From Methanosphaerula palustris E1-9c (GTDB lineage Archaea; Halobacteriota; Methanomicrobia; Methanomicrobiales; Methanospirillaceae): a stretch of DNA of 64,000 nt. The translations under genes and the position numbers were made by a program. The stretch covers positions 2,583,242 through 2,647,241 of the forward strand of contig NC_011832.1 of NCBI RefSeq assembly GCF_000021965.1. Direction: 5' to 3'. The notes below the pieces were generated by a model. The model was given only the letters and a program-made list of their open reading frames with translations. It made no database searches and was not told where the DNA came from. Of this stretch, positions 8,660-18,233 are shown in pieces (position 1 is the first letter of the stretch; every line of letters starts with the position of its first letter).

Positions 8660-10099
8660 ATGGTTGATCCCCTGAGGTATCTGCTCCCTATCCTCCTTCT
8701 CGTTCTGTTGATCATCCCGGCCGCTGCCCACGACCCCGGCACCCTCACCGTCTCCTTCCTCGATGTCGGCCAGGGGGACGCGATCCTCGTCCAGGCCCCG
8801 AACGACCGGGCGATGCTCGTCGATGCCGGCGAAGCCTGGGCCGGCCCAACCGTCTCGGCCGACCTCACCGCCGAAGGAATAGCCCGGCTCGACTACCTCA
8901 TCGCCTCACATGACGATGACGATCACATCGGCGGGATCTCCGAGGTCCTCCGGCACGTGACCATCGGCGAATTCGTGAACAATGGGCTGCCAGCCGACAC
9001 CGAGACGGCTGCCCACCTCTGGAGCCTGCTGGCCGACCAGGGAATCCCAAGCCTGGCCGCGACCGCCGGGGATACCATCCCCCTCGACCCCGCAAATATC
9101 ACCGTCTCGGTGCTGAACCCGCCGGCAGACCGCGGAACCGACCAGAACGAGGATTCGGTCGTCCTCAGGCTCATCTTCGGCAACCAGTCATTCCTGCTGA
9201 CCGGCGACGCCGGGACCGAGGCAGAGGATCGAATCCTCGCCGTCGGCCAGCCGATCGCGTCTACCTACCTCAAGGTCGGGCACCATGGGAGCAGCACGTC
9301 GACAGGAACCGGATTTGTTAACGCTGTTAACCCAACGGTCGCCATCATCGAAGCCGGCCGGTTCAACCTCTTCCACCATCCAAACCAGGCCGTTGTGAAG
9401 CGGCTGCAGGAGAGTGGAGCCACTGTCTACACCACCGCCGAGAGTGGGACAGTCCGGGTCACGGCCACCCGCACGAATTCCCGCCTGGAGACCACCCAGG
9501 GACCCGAACTCCCGATCACCCTCCCCGGCTTCTCGCTGCCGCCCACCGATCCAGACTTCGACGGCACCTTCGAGGACGTGGACGGCAACCAGCAGCGCGA
9601 CTTTGCCGACGTGGTCGCCTACTTCAACCAGATGGACTGGATCGAAGCGAACGAACCGGTGGACCGGTTCGACATCGACCGAAACGGCCAGGTGGACTTC
9701 GGCGACGTGATCCGCCTCTTCACCATCATCGACGAACCGATCGTCACCCCCACTCCAACGCCGTCGCCAACCCCGACCATGACACAGGAACCGGACTACA
9801 CGCTCGTGATCACCGGCCTCGATCTGGCGAACGAATGGGTCTCGGTCCAAAACACCGGCGAAGCCCCGGTCGATCTCACGGGCTGCACCCTCTCGGATGC
9901 CGGCTCGACCCATGTATACACCTTTCCGTCATTCACCCTCGCTGCCGGGTCGACCGTGACCATCCATACCGGCAGCGGCCAGACCACCGGAACGGACCTC
10001 TTCTGGGGGCTCGGGTCGTCGGTCTGGAACAATGACGGGGATACCGCCGCCCTGAAGAGACCGAGCGGCACAGTGATCTCAACACTGACCCGACCGTGA
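8660..10099 (+). CDS. Secreted metallo-beta-lactamase-fold (ComEC-type) protein with dockerin-like and lamin-tail domains
   Basis: A signal peptide (residues 1-25) is followed by a metallo-beta-lactamase domain resembling the soluble part of ComEC/Rec2: FLDVGQGDAILVQ, LVDAGEA, ASHDDDDHIGG as the metal-binding motif, LLTGDAG and LKVGHHGSSTST. Residues about 296-358 contain two EF-hand-like loops (DVDGNQQRDFADV and DIDRNGQVDFGDV), as in dockerin type I repeats. A Thr-Pro linker (about 362-376) leads to a lamin-tail-like beta domain (about 379-479) with WVSVQNTGEAPVDLTG. The layout indicates an extracellular hydrolase, possibly a nuclease or phosphodiesterase, displayed or assembled through the C-terminal modules. 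It is not part of a competence gene cluster here. Confidence 0.85.
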   Translation: MVDPLRYLLPILLLVLLIIPAAAHDPGTLTVSFLDVGQGDAILVQAPNDRAMLVDAGEAWAGPTVSADLTAEGIARLDYLIASHDDDDHIGGISEVLRHVTIGEFVNNGLPADTETAAHLWSLLADQGIPSLAATAGDTIPLDPANITVSVLNPPADRGTDQNEDSVVLRLIFGNQSFLLTGDAGTEAEDRILAVGQPIASTYLKVGHHGSSTSTGTGFVNAVNPTVAIIEAGRFNLFHHPNQAVVKRLQESGATVYTTAESGTVRVTATRTNSRLETTQGPELPITLPGFSLPPTDPDFDGTFEDVDGNQQRDFADVVAYFNQMDWIEANEPVDRFDIDRNGQVDFGDVIRLFTIIDEPIVTPTPTPSPTPTMTQEPDYTLVITGLDLANEWVSVQNTGEAPVDLTGCTLSDAGSTHVYTFPSFTLAAGSTVTIHTGSGQTTGTDLFWGLGSSVWNNDGDTAALKRPSGTVISTLTRP

Positions 10100-10181
10100 G
10101 GGTTCAGATCTCCGTTCTCGTTTCGATCCGTCGAGCGGCATAATCGACAGCGCCCAGTACGGGCAGCACGATTCCAAGTTA

Positions 10182-10189
10182 TTTATATA
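10182..10189 (+). promoter_or_regulatory. TATA box upstream of the CheB-CheR gene
   Basis: TTTATATA lies about 45 bases before ATG 10234 in an otherwise GC-rich stretch, a good archaeal TATA element for the cheB/cheR-kinase pair. Confidence 0.55.
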
Positions 10190-10233
10190 GATGAGGGGTA
10201 GAAAAGAACGTATCATAGTGATGGCGGACCTGC

Positions 10234-13149
10234 ATGAACGAGAACACTGATTCAGTCCCGGTCGACGATGCCTTCCCCATCGTCGGTGTAGGTGCGTCTG
10301 CCGGCGGGCTTGAGGCCCTTGAGCAGTTCCTGAATGGTGTACCCCCAAAGAGCGGCATGGCCTTTGTGGTCGTCCAGCACCTCGACCCGACCCAGCCGGG
10401 TATGCTGCCCGAACTGCTGCAGCGTACCACCCCGATGCAGGTCATCCAGATCACGGACTCCCTGGTCATTCAACCCAACTGTGTCTACGTCATCCCGCCA
10501 GGCCATGACCTCTCCCTGCTCCACCGAACCCTCTTCCTGCTCGAACCGCACGCCCCACGGGGATTGCGCCTCCCGATCGACTTCTTCTTCCGTTCCCTGG
10601 CCGACGACCTGCACGAGAAGAGTATCGGCGTCGTTCTGTCTGGCATGGGCTCCGACGGCACGATCGGCCTGCGAGCGATCAAGGAAAAGGGAGGGCTTGT
10701 GATCGTCCAGGACCCCGCCTCCGCAAAATTCGACGGCATGCCCCGGAGTGCCATCGACGCGAGGCTGGCCGACATCGTCGCACCTGCCGAAGACCTGCCG
10801 GAGAAGATCCTCGCATTCGCCCGGCACCTGCCAGTCACCACCGAACCGGAGCCTCAGATCGAGTCAGGGGCAGAAAATGCCTTTGACAAGATCGTCATCC
10901 TGCTTCGGGCCCGCACCGGGCACGACTTCTCCCTGTACAAAAAGAACACTGTGAACCGGCGTATCGAGCGACGGATGGCGATCCACCAGATCGAGCGGAT
11001 CGCCACCTATGTACGGTTTCTCCAGGAGAACCCCCCGGAACTCGACCTGCTCTTCAGGGAACTCCTGATCGGGGTAACCAATTTCTTCCGTGATCCGGCC
11101 GTCTGGGAAACGCTCGGAGACCGGGTGATCCCGGACCTCATCACAGCCTCGCCGGACGGCACTACGCTCAGAGCTTGGGTGGCCGGCTGCTCAACCGGCG
11201 AGGAGGCCTTCTCCCTCGCGATCGTCTTCCGGGAGGCCCTCGGGAACCAGTCGCCGGCGAAGCAGTGTACCCTGCAGATCTACGCCACCGACCTCGACAC
11301 GGATGCCATCGACCAGGCGCGGATGGGATACTATCCCGAGACGATCGCGACCGATATTACGGAGGAGCGTCTGGACCGGTTCTTTGTCAAAGAGGAGAAG
11401 GGATACCGGGTCAGAAAGGAGATCCGGGAGATGGTGGTCTTTGCCCCACAGAACATTATCATGGACCCGCCGTTCACCAGGCTCGATCTTCTCAGCTGCC
11501 GGAACCTGCTGATCTACCTGGAACCGGAGATCCAGCGAAAACTGATCCCTCTCTTCCACTATGCCCTGAACCCGGGAGGCGTGCTGATCCTCGGCACGGC
11601 CGAATCCATCGGAACCTTCACCGATCTCTTCTCGTCGCTCGATGCCAAACTCAGGCTGTACCGTAAGGTCCAGCCTCCCCTGCCAGCACCATCGGTCGAA
11701 TTCCCCACTGTCTTCTTCCCGCCCACCAACGGTACAGTCGATCCGCGACCGACACAAAAACCGGTGGTTAACCTGCAATCGCTGGCCGACCAGGTGATCC
11801 TGCAGCAGTATGCACCTGCGGCCGTGTTGACCAGTGATACCGGCGACATTCTCTATATCAACGGGCGAACAGGGCGGTTTCTCGAGCCGGCGGCCGGAAA
11901 GGCCAACTGGAATATCTTCGCCATGGCCCGCGACGGGCTGCGTTCCGAACTGGGAGGTGCGTTCCGACATGCACTCCTACAGGAGAAGCCGGTCGCCCTC
12001 AGAGGAGTCAGGATCGTGAGTGAGGGGGTGACCGTTCACACAGACGTCACGATTCAGAAACTCACCGAGCCCTCTCCCCTGAAGGGGCTGGTGCTGATCG
12101 TTCTCGCCGATGTGCCACCCACTCCGGAAGCGCCGGTGCGAGTCCGCCACACCGGCCGGCGCGAGGAGATGCTGGACCTGAAGGAAAGGCTCCGCCAGAG
12201 CGAAGAGGATCTCAGGATAACCCGGGAGGAGATGCAGTCCTCGCAGGAGGAGTTGAAGTCGACCAACGAGGAACTCCAGTCGACCAATGAAGAACTCCAG
12301 TCGACCAACGAGGAACTGACCACCTCCAAAGAGGAGATGCAGTCGCTCAACGAAGAACTCCAGACCGTCAACACAGAACTGGAGAGCCGGGTCGCCGATC
12401 TCTCGCATGTGAATGACGACATGAAGAACCTGTTGAATAGCACCAACATCGCGACGGTCTTCCTCGACAACCAGCTCAACCTGCGGTGGTACACAGCCGG
12501 GATGACAAAACTGGTCAACCTGCTCCCGGGTGATGTGGGCCGGCCAGTCACAGACATTGCGTCCGACCTCTTCTACCCGGACCTGATCAGGGATGCCGGG
12601 GAGGTGCTGCGAACCCTCATTCCCGTGGAAACAGAGGTCACAGTCAGGGACGGCCACCGATTCTCGGTCCATATCACACCCTACCGGACCCTCGAAAACA
12701 GGATCGATGGCGTGGTGATCACGTTCGCGGATATCACGGCCTTCCGGAGACTGGAACAGGAACTCTCCAGGGCCCGCACCTATGCCGAGGCGATCGTGGC
12801 GACGATACGGGAGCCGCTGCTCGTCCTCGACAGTGAAATGCACGTCGTGTCGGCGAACCGCTCGTTCTTCGAGACGTTTCAGGTCTCACAGAAGGAGGTC
12901 GAGGGCCGCGAACTCTCCACGCTCGGCGACGGGGAATGGGACATTCCTGAACTTCAGCGGCTGCTGGGGACGATCCTGCCGGAGAACGCAGTCTTCAGTG
13001 ACTTACGGGTCGACCATATCTTCCCGACGATCGGACGACGCCTGATGCTGCTCAATGCCCGCCGGATCATCACCGAGGGAGGGAATACGGAACTGATTCT
13101 GCTCGCCTTTGAGGATGTGACCGATAGAGTGGGAGCGGACAGTCCATGA
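10234..13149 (+). CDS. CheB-CheR fusion with coiled coil and PAS domains
   Basis: Residues about 15-200 form a CheB methylesterase domain: VGVGASAGGLEAL with the catalytic Ser, VVQHLDP with the His, and SGMGSDGTIGL with the Asp. Residues about 215-480 are CheR-type methyltransferase: NTVNRRIERRM, WVAGCSTGEEAF as the SAM site, and SCRNLLIYL. A PAS-like stretch follows (about 510-610), then a long heptad-rich coiled coil (about 645-730, repeated STNEELQ), then two PAS units to the end. Such proteins put methylation, demethylation and sensing in one chain and are usually found away from classical chemotaxis operons. No receiver domain is present. The stop overlaps the next start (ATGA), so it is co-translated with the following kinase. 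Confidence 0.9.
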   Translation: MNENTDSVPVDDAFPIVGVGASAGGLEALEQFLNGVPPKSGMAFVVVQHLDPTQPGMLPELLQRTTPMQVIQITDSLVIQPNCVYVIPPGHDLSLLHRTLFLLEPHAPRGLRLPIDFFFRSLADDLHEKSIGVVLSGMGSDGTIGLRAIKEKGGLVIVQDPASAKFDGMPRSAIDARLADIVAPAEDLPEKILAFARHLPVTTEPEPQIESGAENAFDKIVILLRARTGHDFSLYKKNTVNRRIERRMAIHQIERIATYVRFLQENPPELDLLFRELLIGVTNFFRDPAVWETLGDRVIPDLITASPDGTTLRAWVAGCSTGEEAFSLAIVFREALGNQSPAKQCTLQIYATDLDTDAIDQARMGYYPETIATDITEERLDRFFVKEEKGYRVRKEIREMVVFAPQNIIMDPPFTRLDLLSCRNLLIYLEPEIQRKLIPLFHYALNPGGVLILGTAESIGTFTDLFSSLDAKLRLYRKVQPPLPAPSVEFPTVFFPPTNGTVDPRPTQKPVVNLQSLADQVILQQYAPAAVLTSDTGDILYINGRTGRFLEPAAGKANWNIFAMARDGLRSELGGAFRHALLQEKPVALRGVRIVSEGVTVHTDVTIQKLTEPSPLKGLVLIVLADVPPTPEAPVRVRHTGRREEMLDLKERLRQSEEDLRITREEMQSSQEELKSTNEELQSTNEELQSTNEELTTSKEEMQSLNEELQTVNTELESRVADLSHVNDDMKNLLNSTNIATVFLDNQLNLRWYTAGMTKLVNLLPGDVGRPVTDIASDLFYPDLIRDAGEVLRTLIPVETEVTVRDGHRFSVHITPYRTLENRIDGVVITFADITAFRRLEQELSRARTYAEAIVATIREPLLVLDSEMHVVSANRSFFETFQVSQKEVEGRELSTLGDGEWDIPELQRLLGTILPENAVFSDLRVDHIFPTIGRRLMLLNARRIITEGGNTELILLAFEDVTDRVGADSP

Positions 13150-14873
13150 AACCAGACCGTGAGAAGTCACTGAATCCAACACCCTCTGACACAAACCGCC
13201 TCAGACAGCATGCCGAGGAGGCGTTAAAGACACAACCGACCCTATCGGACGCAGTACTTTCGCATGAGAAAGCGATCGCCCTGGTCCACGAACTGCAGGT
13301 CCATCAGATCGAACTGGAGATGCAGAACGAAGAACTGGCCCAGACCCGGGAAGAGGCTGAAACTCTGCGGGACCAGTACATCGATCTCTATGACTTTGCG
13401 CCGGTTGGCTATGTCACGCTCGATCCGGCCGGGATCATCCAGGAGGTGAACCTGACCGGATCGCTGCTACTGTCAATGAACCGGGGGGCCCTCATCGGCG
13501 CACGGTTCGGGGCGTTCCTCCACCTGGACTCCCGGCTCCCCTTCACGGCGTTCTGCGAGCGGGTGCGTCGCACCGGCATCACAGAGACCTGCGACCTGAA
13601 AATGCAGGGGCCGGCCGGAGACCGGGTCTGGTATGCCCATCTGGATGGGAGGGTCAAGCAAGCGGGGCCGAACAGCGACGGTCGGATCCGGCTGGCCTTC
13701 AGCGATGTCACCGAGAACAGAAGGGCGAACGAAGCAGCAGCCGAGAGCGAACTGCGCTTCCGGCGACTCTTCGAGACAATGCTTCAGGGCGTGGTCTACC
13801 AGAACGCTGACGGCCGAATCATCTCCATGAACCCCGCAGCCGAGCGAATCCTCGGGAAGAGTCCGGCCGAATTCATCAACCAGACCTCGGAGGATACCGA
13901 GCATCACACGATCCGCGAGGACGGCACGAAGTTCCTGGGCCTGGAACATCCGGCGATGGTGGCCCTCAGAACCGGAGAGGATATCAAGGATGTGGTGATG
14001 GGCGTGTTCAATCCCAGGGAGCAGGGCTACCGCTGGATCAGCATCGACGCCGTCCCTCTCTTCCATCCGAGCGAGAAGAGGCCCTACCAGGTCTACACAA
14101 TCTTCGACGACATCACTGAGCGCAGAAAAGCCGAAGAGGTGCTCAGGGAGTATGGAGAGAAGGTGCAGGCGAGCAACGAGGAGCTCCAGCAATTCGCCTA
14201 TGTCACCTCGCACGATCTGCAGGAGCCACTCAGAAACATCGTCAGTTTCAGCCAACTCCTCAACCGACGATATCAGGGCCGGCTCGACGCAGATGCGGAT
14301 GAGTATCTCGGGTTCATCATCGAAGGCGGGCAGCGGATGCAGTTGTTGATCAAGGATCTGCTCCAGTTCTCTCAGGTCCAGACCACGGCCAGACCCCTGG
14401 AACAGGTGGACATGCACGGGGTCGTTGCCGACGTTCTTCGGATGATGGAGAGGCAGATCCGCGAAGCGAACGCGACCGTGACCATGGGCGACCTCCCGGC
14501 GATCATGGCTGACGCATCCCAGCTCGAGCAGGTCTTTACGAACCTCATAGGAAACGCCCTGAAGTACCGCCGGCACGACCTGCCCCCTGCGATCCAGATC
14601 TCAGCCGAGCGGATGAGGAAGTGCTGGCGTTTCGCTGTCGCGGATAATGGGATCGGGATCGCACCCGAGTTCTTCGATCGTATCTTTGTGGTCTTCCAGC
14701 GGCTCCATACGATAGAGGAGTTCGAGGGCACGGGGATCGGGCTCGCGATCGTCAAGAAGATCGTCGAACGACACGGCGGACGTGTCAGCGTCACGTCGGT
14801 GCCTGGCGAGGGGAGCACGTTCTTCTTCACCCTGCCGGCGGTGGAGATCCGCGCACGGTCACGGAATGTCTGA
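13146..14873 (+). CDS. PAS-domain sensor histidine kinase
   Basis: An N-terminal coiled-coil-like helix (residues 20-80) precedes two PAS domains (about 80-200 and 205-335). A HisKA domain follows, with VTSHDLQEPLRNIVSF, where His356 is the predicted phospho-acceptor. The HATPase domain has LIGNALKYR as the N-box, VADNGIGI and GTGIGLAIVKKI, all intact. The phytochrome-like HDLQEPLR kinase type differs from the HD-[IL]-x-NQ type of the large hybrids further on. There is no membrane segment, so it is cytoplasmic. Overlap with the CheB-CheR gene suggests the two proteins act in one pathway, with the methyltransferase/esterase possibly tuning this kinase. Confidence 0.9.
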   Translation: MKPDREKSLNPTPSDTNRLRQHAEEALKTQPTLSDAVLSHEKAIALVHELQVHQIELEMQNEELAQTREEAETLRDQYIDLYDFAPVGYVTLDPAGIIQEVNLTGSLLLSMNRGALIGARFGAFLHLDSRLPFTAFCERVRRTGITETCDLKMQGPAGDRVWYAHLDGRVKQAGPNSDGRIRLAFSDVTENRRANEAAAESELRFRRLFETMLQGVVYQNADGRIISMNPAAERILGKSPAEFINQTSEDTEHHTIREDGTKFLGLEHPAMVALRTGEDIKDVVMGVFNPREQGYRWISIDAVPLFHPSEKRPYQVYTIFDDITERRKAEEVLREYGEKVQASNEELQQFAYVTSHDLQEPLRNIVSFSQLLNRRYQGRLDADADEYLGFIIEGGQRMQLLIKDLLQFSQVQTTARPLEQVDMHGVVADVLRMMERQIREANATVTMGDLPAIMADASQLEQVFTNLIGNALKYRRHDLPPAIQISAERMRKCWRFAVADNGIGIAPEFFDRIFVVFQRLHTIEEFEGTGIGLAIVKKIVERHGGRVSVTSVPGEGSTFFFTLPAVEIRARSRNV

Positions 14874-14899
14874 TACCCAGTCATATCGGAATGGTCCAT

Positions 14900-15031
14900 C
14901 TGGTACCGTGCGATCGTCCACAACTCCCCAGGATACTGCTCTCGCATATGGAGATGCAGGATCTCCCGGGAGAGAAAGAAGCCAAGCCCGGAATTTTTTT
15001 CAGAGCCGCGTTCGAAGAGATGCGGTCTGTA
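14900..15031 (-). pseudogene. Remnant of a histidine kinase ATPase domain
   Basis: The minus strand encodes, without a start codon, FERGSEKNSGLGFFLSREIL followed by a decayed tail. This corresponds to the G2/ATP-lid end of the kinase just downstream (FERGFGKNTGLGLAISREIL). N-terminal parts are missing. It lies immediately beyond the 3' end of the intact receiver-GAF-PAS kinase on the same strand, so it is probably left over from a former tandem copy. Confidence 0.6.
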
Positions 15032-15088
15032 ATCGGAGGATTCCGGGCCCCCGGAATCCACCGCTCTGCGTCCCTGATAATATGGACG

Positions 15089-18000
15089 TCAGGTGTTCTT
15101 CCCCGTGATACGCCACATACCTTTTGGCACCAGGATCTCAAACCGTGCCCCCGTGCCCGGCTCACCAATCTCATGAATGGCGATACCGGTAATATCAAGG
15201 ATCTCCCGAGAGATGGCTAAGCCAAGCCCCGTATTCTTCCCAAATCCACGTTCAAAGATCTTCTCCTTATGCTCTGCAGGGACACCATCGCCATCGTCCT
15301 CACATACGATCAGAAGGTCATCGCCAGATTCCTGCACAAAGAACCGGATGGTCGTGATCGTTCCGCCGTATCGAACTGCATTATCCATCAGGTTGTAACA
15401 GACCTTGACTATCAGCAGGTCGGCGAATATCTCGGTACCAGCAGGGAGATCGTTCTTCATCATGACCTGTCCGAACGGGACTGTCCTGGCCGCAGTATTC
15501 ACAAGTATTCGGATATCCTGCCAGACCGGGGCATTGACACCAATCGCTTCGTATTCTTTGGTGAACTGGATCATGGCGGAGATCCATTTCGTTGCAGTTG
15601 ATATTTTCTCAAAATTCTCGCTGAATGCGAGATCCAACTGTGAATCTGCGATTATATTGAGATATCCCTGCAGCGCGGTGAGCTGGTTGTTGATATCATG
15701 ACGGGTGATACTGAAAAGGAGGTTGAGTTTCCGGTTCGCCAGTTTTAATGCATCCTCCACCCGCTTCAGTTCAGTGATATCACGGACTGCAGCGAAGACA
15801 CCCACAATTTTTCCCGATTCATCGCGGTACACCGTCGCATTGTACTGAACAGGAGTCACCCGACCATCCCGGTGCCGGATCTCCAGGGCATAATCCACGA
15901 CAGTCCCGTCACGGAAGACCATCTTGTACCCGGCCTCTGCCCGGTCTGGTTCTGTAAAGTAATCTGAAAAATCGGTGCCGATCAGGTCAGCCCTTGGCAT
16001 ACCGGTTGCTTCTTCCGTGGCAGTATTCACATCCTGGATCTTCCCGTCACGGTTGATCGTTACGAGAGGATCGATGCTCGCTTCGATCAGGCTACGGTTA
16101 TAGGCGCCAAGTTCGTGCAGTGCTTCTTCCACCCGCCTGCGATCGGAGATGTCCCGAACGATGGCTTGCAGGCAGTAATCTCCTCTGAGCACAATGCGGT
16201 TGAGGGTCATTTCGACATCGAAGGGGGTGCGATCATGACGGGCAAGAACCCCCTCGAAAAATTGGGGTTCTCCAGAGAAGGCGGCATCAATCTTCTCTTT
16301 TGCTTTTTCTGCTGAAAGACTTCCGTCAGGCTGTCGTTCAGGTAGAAATTCCACAGGGGAGTGTCCGATGATCTGGTCCCGGGGACAGGCATACATCACC
16401 TCGGTGCTGTGATTGCACTCCAGAAAGACCGTACGGTTCATGATGAAGATGGCATCGCTTGCACTTTCAAAGAGCGTCCGGAACTTCGCTTCGCTCTCCA
16501 AGAGTGCCTCTTCGGCATGTTTTCGTTCGCTGATGTCCCTGATGTTGCACTGGATAATTCTCCTGTCATCAACAAGGTAGACATTGCTGATGAACTCCAC
16601 ATTCATCGTCCTGCCCTGAATTGTCTCCAGGGGCAGATCTTCATATCGGATATACCCCTCTGTCTTCAGTTCAGTGAACGCTTTTTTTGCCAGGGATTTA
16701 TCTTGGATAAATCCAAGTTCCCAGAGATGCTTCCCGAGGAAGTAATCCAGCGGGTATCCGAGCATATCCAGAATGAATTTGTTCGCATCGATGATCTCCC
16801 CGGTGTCCCCATTAAGGATCAGGATCGCATCCTGGGCTGTTTGAAACAGCCGACGGTACTTGAGTTCCGATCTCTTCAGGTCATCTTCGGCATGTTTTCG
16901 CTCGCTGATATCCCGGATGTTGCACTGAATAATTCTCTTGTCATCAACAAAGTAGATATTGCTGATGAACTCCACATTCATCGTCCTGCCCTGAATTGTC
17001 TCCAGGGGCAGATCTTCATATCGGATATACCCCTCTGTCTTCAGTTCAGTGAACGCTTTTTTTGCCAGGGATTTATCCTGGATAAATCCAAGTTCCCAGA
17101 GATGCTTCCCGATGAAGTAATCCAGTGGGTATCCAAGCATATCCAGAATAAATTTATTCGCATCGATGATCTCCCCGGTGTCCCCGTCAAGGATCAGGAT
17201 CGCATCCTGGGCCGTTTGAAACAGACGCCGATACCGAAGTTCAGATCTCCTCAGTTCACCTTCAGCAGTTCTTCGTTTCTCTTCATGATCAAGCGTCGCG
17301 AGGGCAAACGAGATATCCCCGGACTGTTCATGAAGAAGCCGGATGATCCGGTCGGTAAAAAATCCCGGTTCGGCAGCAAAGAAGGTGAGAACACCGGCAT
17401 TTTCCGTACCAAGTGCGAAGGGGAAGGCGGCAAGGGAACGATATCCCCGCTCGAGCGCTCCTTTGCGCCATGCCACCATGGCTGAATTATTTTCGATATC
17501 ATTGCAGACATTGGATCTTCCTTCCCGGAATGCAGTTCCGGTCGGGCCCTGCCCGTGGGGCACGTCATCAGTCGATATCGAGATCGAATCCAGATAGCCT
17601 TCAACATGACCGGCCTGTGCAATGGGTTCAATGAGGTGTTTTTCATCATCGACGATTCCTGCCCAGGCCATCATAAAACCGCCATCGTCGACAACGATCC
17701 GGCAGATCTCCTTCAGCAGTTCCGTTCTGTCATGAATATGAACGATTGCCTTGTTTGTCGTGCTCAGCACCGAATAGAGCCGGTTGACGATGGTGACCTG
17801 CTGATCGGCCCGGCGATGTTCGACTGCCGCCTTAATCTTGTGCGTGAGCTCGGCAAACTGTGGTTTGGGTGCTCCTCCTTTCTGAAGATAAAAGTCTGCA
17901 CCGTTTTCAAAGGCGTCGATTGCAACCTCCTCCCTGCCTCTGCCGGTGAAGAGGATGAACGGGATGGTCTTATTCGTCGTCCGGATCTTCTTTAAGAGTT

Positions 18001-18187
18001 CTATGCCATCCATTCCCGGCATCTGGTAATCGGAGACAACAGCCTGGATCTCATTGGATTTCATCAGATCGAGGGCGGCCGGAGCAGAAAGTGCAGTGGT
18101 GACCGAAAATTCGGTCGTCCGCTCGAGGTACAGTTTACCAATCTCGAGGAGTGCGGACTCATCATCTACATAGAGAACTGATATCAT
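15089..18187 (-). CDS. Hybrid sensor: receiver-GAF-PAS(x4)-histidine kinase
   Basis: The 1032-residue protein begins with a receiver domain (residues 1-120; VDDE acidic pair, phospho-acceptor Asp53 in VVSDYQMPGMDG, and Lys in the QKGG segment). A GAF-like domain follows (about 135-310). Then come two almost identical PAS units with a 125-residue period, two further PAS domains (about 575-700 and 705-815), and a kinase core with SITRHDINNQL (His830), YNLMDNAVRYGG, CEDDGDGVP and NTGLGLAISREIL. All catalytic boxes are intact. No membrane helices are seen. Receiver-first architecture implies it receives phosphate from, or is allosterically set by, another kinase. Its ATG is preceded by a hairpin at 18196-18233. 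A decaying paralogue lies just upstream. Confidence 0.9.
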   Translation of the reverse strand: MISVLYVDDESALLEIGKLYLERTTEFSVTTALSAPAALDLMKSNEIQAVVSDYQMPGMDGIELLKKIRTTNKTIPFILFTGRGREEVAIDAFENGADFYLQKGGAPKPQFAELTHKIKAAVEHRRADQQVTIVNRLYSVLSTTNKAIVHIHDRTELLKEICRIVVDDGGFMMAWAGIVDDEKHLIEPIAQAGHVEGYLDSISISTDDVPHGQGPTGTAFREGRSNVCNDIENNSAMVAWRKGALERGYRSLAAFPFALGTENAGVLTFFAAEPGFFTDRIIRLLHEQSGDISFALATLDHEEKRRTAEGELRRSELRYRRLFQTAQDAILILDGDTGEIIDANKFILDMLGYPLDYFIGKHLWELGFIQDKSLAKKAFTELKTEGYIRYEDLPLETIQGRTMNVEFISNIYFVDDKRIIQCNIRDISERKHAEDDLKRSELKYRRLFQTAQDAILILNGDTGEIIDANKFILDMLGYPLDYFLGKHLWELGFIQDKSLAKKAFTELKTEGYIRYEDLPLETIQGRTMNVEFISNVYLVDDRRIIQCNIRDISERKHAEEALLESEAKFRTLFESASDAIFIMNRTVFLECNHSTEVMYACPRDQIIGHSPVEFLPERQPDGSLSAEKAKEKIDAAFSGEPQFFEGVLARHDRTPFDVEMTLNRIVLRGDYCLQAIVRDISDRRRVEEALHELGAYNRSLIEASIDPLVTINRDGKIQDVNTATEEATGMPRADLIGTDFSDYFTEPDRAEAGYKMVFRDGTVVDYALEIRHRDGRVTPVQYNATVYRDESGKIVGVFAAVRDITELKRVEDALKLANRKLNLLFSITRHDINNQLTALQGYLNIIADSQLDLAFSENFEKISTATKWISAMIQFTKEYEAIGVNAPVWQDIRILVNTAARTVPFGQVMMKNDLPAGTEIFADLLIVKVCYNLMDNAVRYGGTITTIRFFVQESGDDLLIVCEDDGDGVPAEHKEKIFERGFGKNTGLGLAISREILDITGIAIHEIGEPGTGARFEILVPKGMWRITGKNT
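16544..17293 (-). repeat. Tandem 375-bp PAS-encoding repeat, two units
   Basis: Two nearly identical units with a 375-base (125-codon) offset; for example the landmark GTTGCACT occurs at 16544 and 16919. Each encodes a PAS fold plus the NIRDISERKHAE linker. The very high nucleotide identity indicates recent duplication or gene conversion. End points are approximate. Confidence 0.75.
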
Positions 18188-18195
18188 GAAAACAA

Positions 18196-18233
18196 AACCG
18201 GATGAAACTGATATTCATAGTAAACATCCGGTT
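18196..18233. promoter_or_regulatory. Inverted repeat just upstream of the hybrid kinase start codon
   Basis: AACCGGATG (18196-18204) and CATCCGGTT (18225-18233) form a perfect 9-bp inverted repeat around a 20-base loop. It ends eight bases before the ATG at 18187 on the minus strand and is followed by a T-rich stretch. It may be a 5' UTR hairpin or an operator. Confidence 0.45.

Noticed and set aside
12231-12400. Repetitive GAGGAACTCCAGTCGACCAA-type DNA as a satellite or CRISPR-like repeat
   Set aside because: It encodes the heptad coiled coil of the CheB-CheR protein and has no spacers.
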